Shown here piece after piece: positions 57,652-64,000 of a DNA stretch of 64,000 nt. The stretch comes from Hyphomicrobiales bacterium. Lineage in GTDB: Bacteria; Pseudomonadota; Alphaproteobacteria; Rhizobiales; Beijerinckiaceae. A program made the position numbers and the translations under genes. A model generated the notes under the pieces. It did no database searches and was not told the origin of the DNA. It saw only the letters and a list, made by a program, of their open reading frames with translations. The DNA lies in the NCBI GenBank assembly GCA_028290405.1, contig JAQGJX010000086.1:1-64000 (forward strand). Reading direction: 5' to 3'. Each line of letters begins with the position of its first letter. Positions within the stretch are counted from its first letter, which is position 1.

Positions 57652-58406
57652 CAGCGCACCGGGCTGAACAGGCGGTTCCATCGCAGGCTCCAGGGCCAGC
57701 GCCAGAACTGCCAGGCGCTCTCGCCCTCTTCCACGGAGAAGAAGATGATCTCCGCCCGGCCCACGAAATTCTCGAACGGCACGAAGCCGACGCCGCCGTC
57801 CACGCCCGCCACGCGCGAGTCCGTGGAATTGTCGCGGTTGTCGCCCATCATGAAGTAGTGCCCGGCGGGCACCTCGAAGACCGGCGTGTTGTCGTAGAAG
57901 CCGCGGTCGCCGTCGCGCTCGATGATGAGGTGGCTCGTGCCGCCCGGCAGGGTCTCGCGATAGGTGGGGGCCTCGGTCTCGCGCCCGAAGGCGTCGCGGG
58001 TGCGCACGGCGGGCGCCTTCTCGCGCGGCGCCACGACGCCGTTGATGTAGAGGCGGCCCTCGATCATCTGCACCTTGTCGCCCGGCATGCCGATGACGCG
58101 CTTGATGTAGTCGGTGGAGCCGTCCCGCGGCAGCTTGAACACCGCGATATCGCCGCGCTTGGGCTCGGTGGCGAGGATTCGGCCGCTGAAAATGTCCGGG
58201 CTGAACGGCAGCGAGTGCTTGGAATAGCCGTAGGAATACTTCGACACGAAGAGATAGTCGCCGATCAGCAGCGTCGGAATCAGCGAGCCTGAGGGAATGT
58301 TGAAGGGCTGGAACAGCACCGTGCGCACCACCAGGGCGATGAGGAGCGCCTGGACGATGACTTTGAGGGTTTCGCCAAAGCCGCCCTCTTCGGGTTTTCT
58401 AGCCAC
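57651..58406 (-). CDS. lepB: Signal peptidase I
   Basis: The protein has 251 aa from a GTG at 58406 (AGGAAGG 8 nt upstream); a GTG at 58451 with poorer spacing would add 15 residues. One membrane helix (VIVQALLIALVVRTVLF) precedes the Ser motif FNIPSGSLIPTLL, the Lys motif DYIKRVIGMPGDKV and GDNRDNSTDSR. The residue after the catalytic Ser is Leu where Met is usual. It removes signal peptides at the periplasmic face. Confidence 0.94.
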   Translation of the reverse strand: MARKPEEGGFGETLKVIVQALLIALVVRTVLFQPFNIPSGSLIPTLLIGDYLFVSKYSYGYSKHSLPFSPDIFSGRILATEPKRGDIAVFKLPRDGSTDYIKRVIGMPGDKVQMIEGRLYINGVVAPREKAPAVRTRDAFGRETEAPTYRETLPGGTSHLIIERDGDRGFYDNTPVFEVPAGHYFMMGDNRDNSTDSRVAGVDGGVGFVPFENFVGRAEIIFFSVEEGESAWQFWRWPWSLRWNRLFSPVR

Positions 58407-58543
58407 GCTGTCCGCCTTCCTGGGAGCCTCGCCGCCCGCGCGCGCCACCACAGCGCAGGCTTCCGACTCTGCGCTCGTATACTAGGCGCGGGAGCGCGCG
58501 CCAAGGGAGATGCTTCGTTGCGCCGCATCGACGCCCCAAGGGC

Positions 58544-58939
58544 TTAACCCACCGCCTCGATCACCACGAACGCCTGCGCCAACGGGTAGTCGTCGGTGAT
58601 CGTGAGATGGATGCGCGCCTGCATGCCCGGCGGGACCATGGACGCCAGCCGCGCCGCCGCGCCCCCGGTCAGTTCCATGGTGGGCTGGCCGCCCGGGAGG
58701 TTGACCACCCCCATCTCGCGCCAGGCCACGCCCATGTGCAGGCCCGTGCCCAGCGCCTTGGAGCACGCCTCCTTGGCGGCGAAGCGCTTGGCGTAGGACG
58801 CCGCGCGCTGGGCGCGCCCGTCCGACTTGCGCTGCTCGACCGCCGTGAAGCAGCGCGTCACGTAGCGCGCGCCGAATCGCTCCAGCGTCCTCTCGATCCG
58901 GCGAATGTCGACGAGGTCGGCGCCTATGCCCAGGATCAT
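58544..58939 (-). CDS. acpS: Holo-[acyl-carrier-protein] synthase
   Basis: The protein has 131 aa. The metal site [22 protein letters not shown] and [17 protein letters not shown] are diagnostic. It transfers phosphopantetheine from CoA to ACP. It starts 3 nt after the pdxJ stop, so the two are co-transcribed. Confidence 0.95.
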   Translation of the reverse strand: MILGIGADLVDIRRIERTLERFGARYVTRCFTAVEQRKSDGRAQRAASYAKRFAAKEACSKALGTGLHMGVAWREMGVVNLPGGQPTMELTGGAAARLASMVPPGMQARIHLTITDDYPLAQAFVVIEAVG

Positions 58940-58942
58940 GCC

Positions 58943-59698
58943 TCAGCCCGCATGGCGGCGCCCCTCGTCCATCGCCGCGCGCATTTGCGCGAGGGCCGCG
59001 GGCAGGCCGACGAAGATCGCCTCGCCCATCAGGAAATGGCCGATGTTCAGCTCCACGATCTGCGGCAGCGCCGCGATGGTGCGGGCCGTGTCGAAATCGA
59101 GCCCGTGCCCGGCGTGGCACTCGATGCCGAGCTCCTGCGCGCGCGCCGCCGCTACGCGGATGCGGCCGAACTCATGATCGGCCTTTTCGCTCAGGCCGTG
59201 CGCGATCGCGTCGCACCACGAGCCCGTGTGCAGTTCCACCACCGGCGCGCCGATGGAGCGGGCGGCGTCCAGAGCGTCGAGAGAGGGCTCGATGAACAGC
59301 GACACGCGCACCCCCGCACGCTTCAGCTCGGCCGTGACGATCTTCAACTGGTCATGTCCGCCCACCACGTCGAGGCCGCCCTCGGTGGTGCGCTCGCTGC
59401 GCTTCTCCGGCACGAGGCACGAGGCGTGCGGGCGCGTGTGCAGCGCGATGGCCACCATGTCGTCCGTCGCGGCCATTTCGAAATTGAGCGGTTTGGAAAT
59501 CTCGCGCTTCAGCCGCGCCATGTCTTCGTCGCGGATGTGGCGGCGGTCCTCGCGCAGGTGCGCGGTGATGCCGTCCGCCCCCGCCTCGATGGCCAGGAGC
59601 GCGGCGCGCACAGGGTCCGGCAACGCCCCGCCCCGCGCGTTGCGTACGGTGGCGACGTGATCGATGTTGACGCCGAGGCGCAGGTAAGGTGCGGACAT
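58943..59698 (-). CDS. pdxJ: Pyridoxine 5'-phosphate synthase
   Basis: The protein has 251 aa from the ATG at 59698. [37 protein letters not shown] and [10 protein letters not shown] are family signatures. It condenses 1-deoxyxylulose 5-phosphate with aminoacetone phosphate to form PNP in de novo vitamin B6 synthesis. Confidence 0.96.
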   Translation of the reverse strand: MSAPYLRLGVNIDHVATVRNARGGALPDPVRAALLAIEAGADGITAHLREDRRHIRDEDMARLKREISKPLNFEMAATDDMVAIALHTRPHASCLVPEKRSERTTEGGLDVVGGHDQLKIVTAELKRAGVRVSLFIEPSLDALDAARSIGAPVVELHTGSWCDAIAHGLSEKADHEFGRIRVAAARAQELGIECHAGHGLDFDTARTIAALPQIVELNIGHFLMGEAIFVGLPAALAQMRAAMDEGRRHAG

Positions 59699-59797
59699 GG
59701 ATGCGCTCTGAGACCGGAAAAGTCCCGGCTTGAGAAACTTAACGTTCCGCCCGCGCCGCCACAAGGCGACGCGATGTAGCGGGCGCGCGCCGGCGCC

Positions 59798-61579
59798 TCA
59801 CTCGGCCGCCTCGACGATGACGCCCGCCTGGAGTTGCGTCTCCAGCAACTTGCGGTAGACCCCGCCGGGCTTGCGCATGAGGTCGGCGTGGGCGCCGTCC
59901 TCCACGATCTTGCCGCCGTCGAACACCAGGATGCGGTCGAGCCGCTGGATGGTGGACAGCCGGTGGGCGACCACCAGCGTGGTGCGGCCCGCCGACAGGC
60001 GCTCGATAGCCTCGCGGATATAAAGCTCCGACACCGAGTCGAGGCTCGACGTCGCCTCGTCCAGAACCAGGATGGGCGTGCGCGCGAGAATGGCGCGCGC
60101 GATGGCGACCCGCTGGCGCTCGCCGCCCGACAGTTTCACGCCGCGCTCGCCCACCATGGTGTCGTAGCCCTTGCTGAGCCCGCGCACGAACAGGTCCACG
60201 TGCGCAAGGCGCGCCGCCTCCTCGATCTCCTGCTTGGCGGCGTCGGGCCGGGCATAGGCGATGTTGTCGGCCAGCGTGCGGTGGAACAGGATCGGCTCCT
60301 GCGGCACCAGGCCCACCGCGCGGCGCAGGGATTCCTGCGTCACCTGCGCGACGTCCTGCCCGTCGATGAGGATGCGCCCCTCCTGCACGTCGTAGAGGCG
60401 CTGGATCAGCTTCACGAACGTGGACTTGCCGGCCCCCGAATGGCCCACCAGCCCGACCCGCTGCCCGGCGGGGATCACCAGCGAGAAATCCTCGTACAAC
60501 GCCTCGGAGGCGCCCTTGTACTTGAACGTGACGCGCTCGAACGCGATGCGTCCCTGCGTCACCTCGAGGGGCTTGGCGGCGGGCGTGTCGGCGACCTGGA
60601 AATGCGCGTCCCGGAACTCCAGCACGTCGTCCATGTCGTTCACCGTTCGCTGCACGGTGCGCACGTGCTGGCCGATGTCGCGCAGATAGCCGTTGATGAG
60701 GAATTGCGTGGCGATGAGGCTCGCGACGTCGCCCGGGGAGGCGTCGCCCCGGCTCCACAGCAGCACGCCGATGGACAGCATCGCGGCCTGCAGGGCGATC
60801 AGCATCAGCGATTGCACGATGCCGCTGATGACGCTCCGGTCCCACGAACGCACGGCGCGCCACTGCCAATTGCCCGCCACGTGCTGGAACATGGCGTCCT
60901 CGCGCGCCTCCGCCGCGAAGCTTTTCACCGCCTGGTTGCCGGTGATCGAATCGGCCAGCGCGCCGCTCATCTTCGAGTCCCACTCGCGCGCCTCCACGTT
61001 CGCCGGGCGCACGTACAGCACCGAGAGCGCGATGGTGACGGCCAGGAAGACCACGATGGAAACGGCGACGATGAAGCCCAGCAGCGGCCACCGCCACCAG
61101 AACACGCCGCAGACGCCCACGACGACGATGAAGGCCGGCAGCAGCCCGAACGCCACCGTGTCGGTGAACGTGTCGTAGGAGGTCATGCCGCGCGTGATCT
61201 TGCGCACGGTCGAGCCCGCGAAGGCGTTGGCGTGCCAGTCGGCCGAAAAGCGCTGCACCTTGGCGAAGGCGTCTCGCCCGATGGCCACCATGGCGGCCGC
61301 GCTCAGCCGGTTCAGCAGGAAGGAGACCACCTGACGCGACAGCGCGAACAGGGCCCCAAGCCCCACGAAAACCGCGAGCGCCCACATGGCGGGCGCCGGA
61401 TCCTCCCGCACGCCGGACGCCACCGCGTCCACCACCGAGCCGGACGCCAGCGGAATGCTCACGTCCACCAGCGTGGAGGCGATGCGCGCGACCACCAGCG
61501 TCCCGAACAGCGCGGGGAACATCAGCCAGTAATGCGTCACGAAGCGCAGCACGCGCGTGTATTTGGATGAGTTGGGCAT
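59798..61579 (-). CDS. ABC exporter half-transporter (fused TMD-NBD)
   Basis: The protein has 593 aa. Six membrane helices occupy ~1-320. The nucleotide-binding domain has Walker A VGHSGAGKST, signature LSGGERQRVAIAR, Walker B ILVLDEATSSLD and H-loop VVAHRLSTI. It is a complete MsbA/Atm1-like half-transporter acting as a homodimer. The substrate is not predictable, since lipid, peptide and glutathione-type exporters share this layout. Confidence 0.9.
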   Translation of the reverse strand: MPNSSKYTRVLRFVTHYWLMFPALFGTLVVARIASTLVDVSIPLASGSVVDAVASGVREDPAPAMWALAVFVGLGALFALSRQVVSFLLNRLSAAAMVAIGRDAFAKVQRFSADWHANAFAGSTVRKITRGMTSYDTFTDTVAFGLLPAFIVVVGVCGVFWWRWPLLGFIVAVSIVVFLAVTIALSVLYVRPANVEAREWDSKMSGALADSITGNQAVKSFAAEAREDAMFQHVAGNWQWRAVRSWDRSVISGIVQSLMLIALQAAMLSIGVLLWSRGDASPGDVASLIATQFLINGYLRDIGQHVRTVQRTVNDMDDVLEFRDAHFQVADTPAAKPLEVTQGRIAFERVTFKYKGASEALYEDFSLVIPAGQRVGLVGHSGAGKSTFVKLIQRLYDVQEGRILIDGQDVAQVTQESLRRAVGLVPQEPILFHRTLADNIAYARPDAAKQEIEEAARLAHVDLFVRGLSKGYDTMVGERGVKLSGGERQRVAIARAILARTPILVLDEATSSLDSVSELYIREAIERLSAGRTTLVVAHRLSTIQRLDRILVFDGGKIVEDGAHADLMRKPGGVYRKLLETQLQAGVIVEAAE

Positions 61580-61719
61580 GAGGGCTCAATATAGGCCGGA
61601 AGGCGGATTGGAAAAGGCTTGCAGGACGCCGCTCGCACGAACGTTCCGGGCGCGGCCCGCAGGATGGCGCCAGGCCCCGCCCCTCCCCTGAGGCTGCGCC
61701 GGGCCGGCGAGCGCGGCCG

Positions 61720-63927
<2,208 letters not shown>

Positions 63928-63965
63928 GTCAAAAGAATTCCCGCGCGCGAGATCGCCTCGATCCC

Positions 63966-64000
63966 GTGACCATCGCCATGACTGACAATATCAACCCTCA
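63966..64000 (+). other. Possible start of a plus-strand gene cut by the window edge
   Basis: An in-frame GTG (63966) and ATG (63978) open a frame that reads MTDNINP and continues to the window end. It is too short to identify and lies divergent from rsh. Confidence 0.2.

Overview
This window is a high-GC chromosomal segment from an alphaproteobacterium, most likely of the order Hyphomicrobiales (Rhizobiales). The gene order on the right supports this: ihfA-merR, fabH-plsX-DUF177, glyA-nrdR-ribD-ribE-ribH-nusB-thiL, the ldtR/L,D-transpeptidase/hemB neighbourhood, and recO, era-rnc-lepB-acpS-pdxJ with a single long RelA/SpoT enzyme. The genus cannot be fixed from sequence alone.

Positions 1-12730 are an accessory surface-polysaccharide locus of the Wzx/Wzy type. 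A WbaP-like initiating sugar transferase, a MOP flippase, a GT4 glycosyltransferase and a Wzy-like polymerase are packed head to tail on the minus strand. An ExoF/Wza-type export protein and a Wzz/Wzc-type co-polymerase flank a divergent promoter. A WecG/TagA-type glycosyltransferase and a GAF-domain protein follow. At the left edge is the 3' part of a large secreted clan GH-A glycosidase with RTX, carbohydrate-binding and Ig-like modules. The inferred route is assembly on undecaprenyl phosphate, flipping, polymerisation, export, and extracellular trimming or anchoring by the RTX enzyme. The co-polymerase has a kinase-like domain without the Walker A lysine or a tyrosine tail.

Positions 13057-19520 hold a ba3-type (B-family) haem-copper oxidase operon (tiny subunit IIa, CuA subunit II, subunit I, di-haem cytochrome c), an orphan NarL-type response regulator, a PilZ protein, and a DUF3302-like/HlyD-like inner-membrane pair.

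Positions 19560-25444 are a five-gene minus-strand operon: phosphotransacylase, acetate kinase, a 168-aa protein of unknown function, a DUF3141 PHA-synthase-like alpha/beta hydrolase with a Cys lipase box, and FabI. The logic suggests acyl-CoA / acyl-phosphate / ATP conversion coupled to an acyl-transfer or polymer reaction. It is the best candidate here for an uncharacterised system. Next to it are a small secreted protein and a decayed duplicate of that gene.

From about 26 kb onward the content is mostly housekeeping: tRNA-Pro(GGG), MerR, IhfA, early fatty-acid and phospholipid synthesis, BamE, a K+-independent-type H+-pyrophosphatase, thiamine and riboflavin synthesis, serine hydroxymethyltransferase, cell-wall L,D-transpeptidase with its MarR-type regulator LdtR, Mg-type HemB, a site-2 protease with CBS domains, RDD protein, aminoacyl-protein transferase, ParC, RecO, an MFS transporter, Era, RNase III, signal peptidase I, AcpS, PdxJ, an ABC exporter and Rsh. 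Between thiL and nusB there are three tandem copies of a 166-bp palindrome-rich repeat. No CRISPR array, prophage or insertion sequence was seen.
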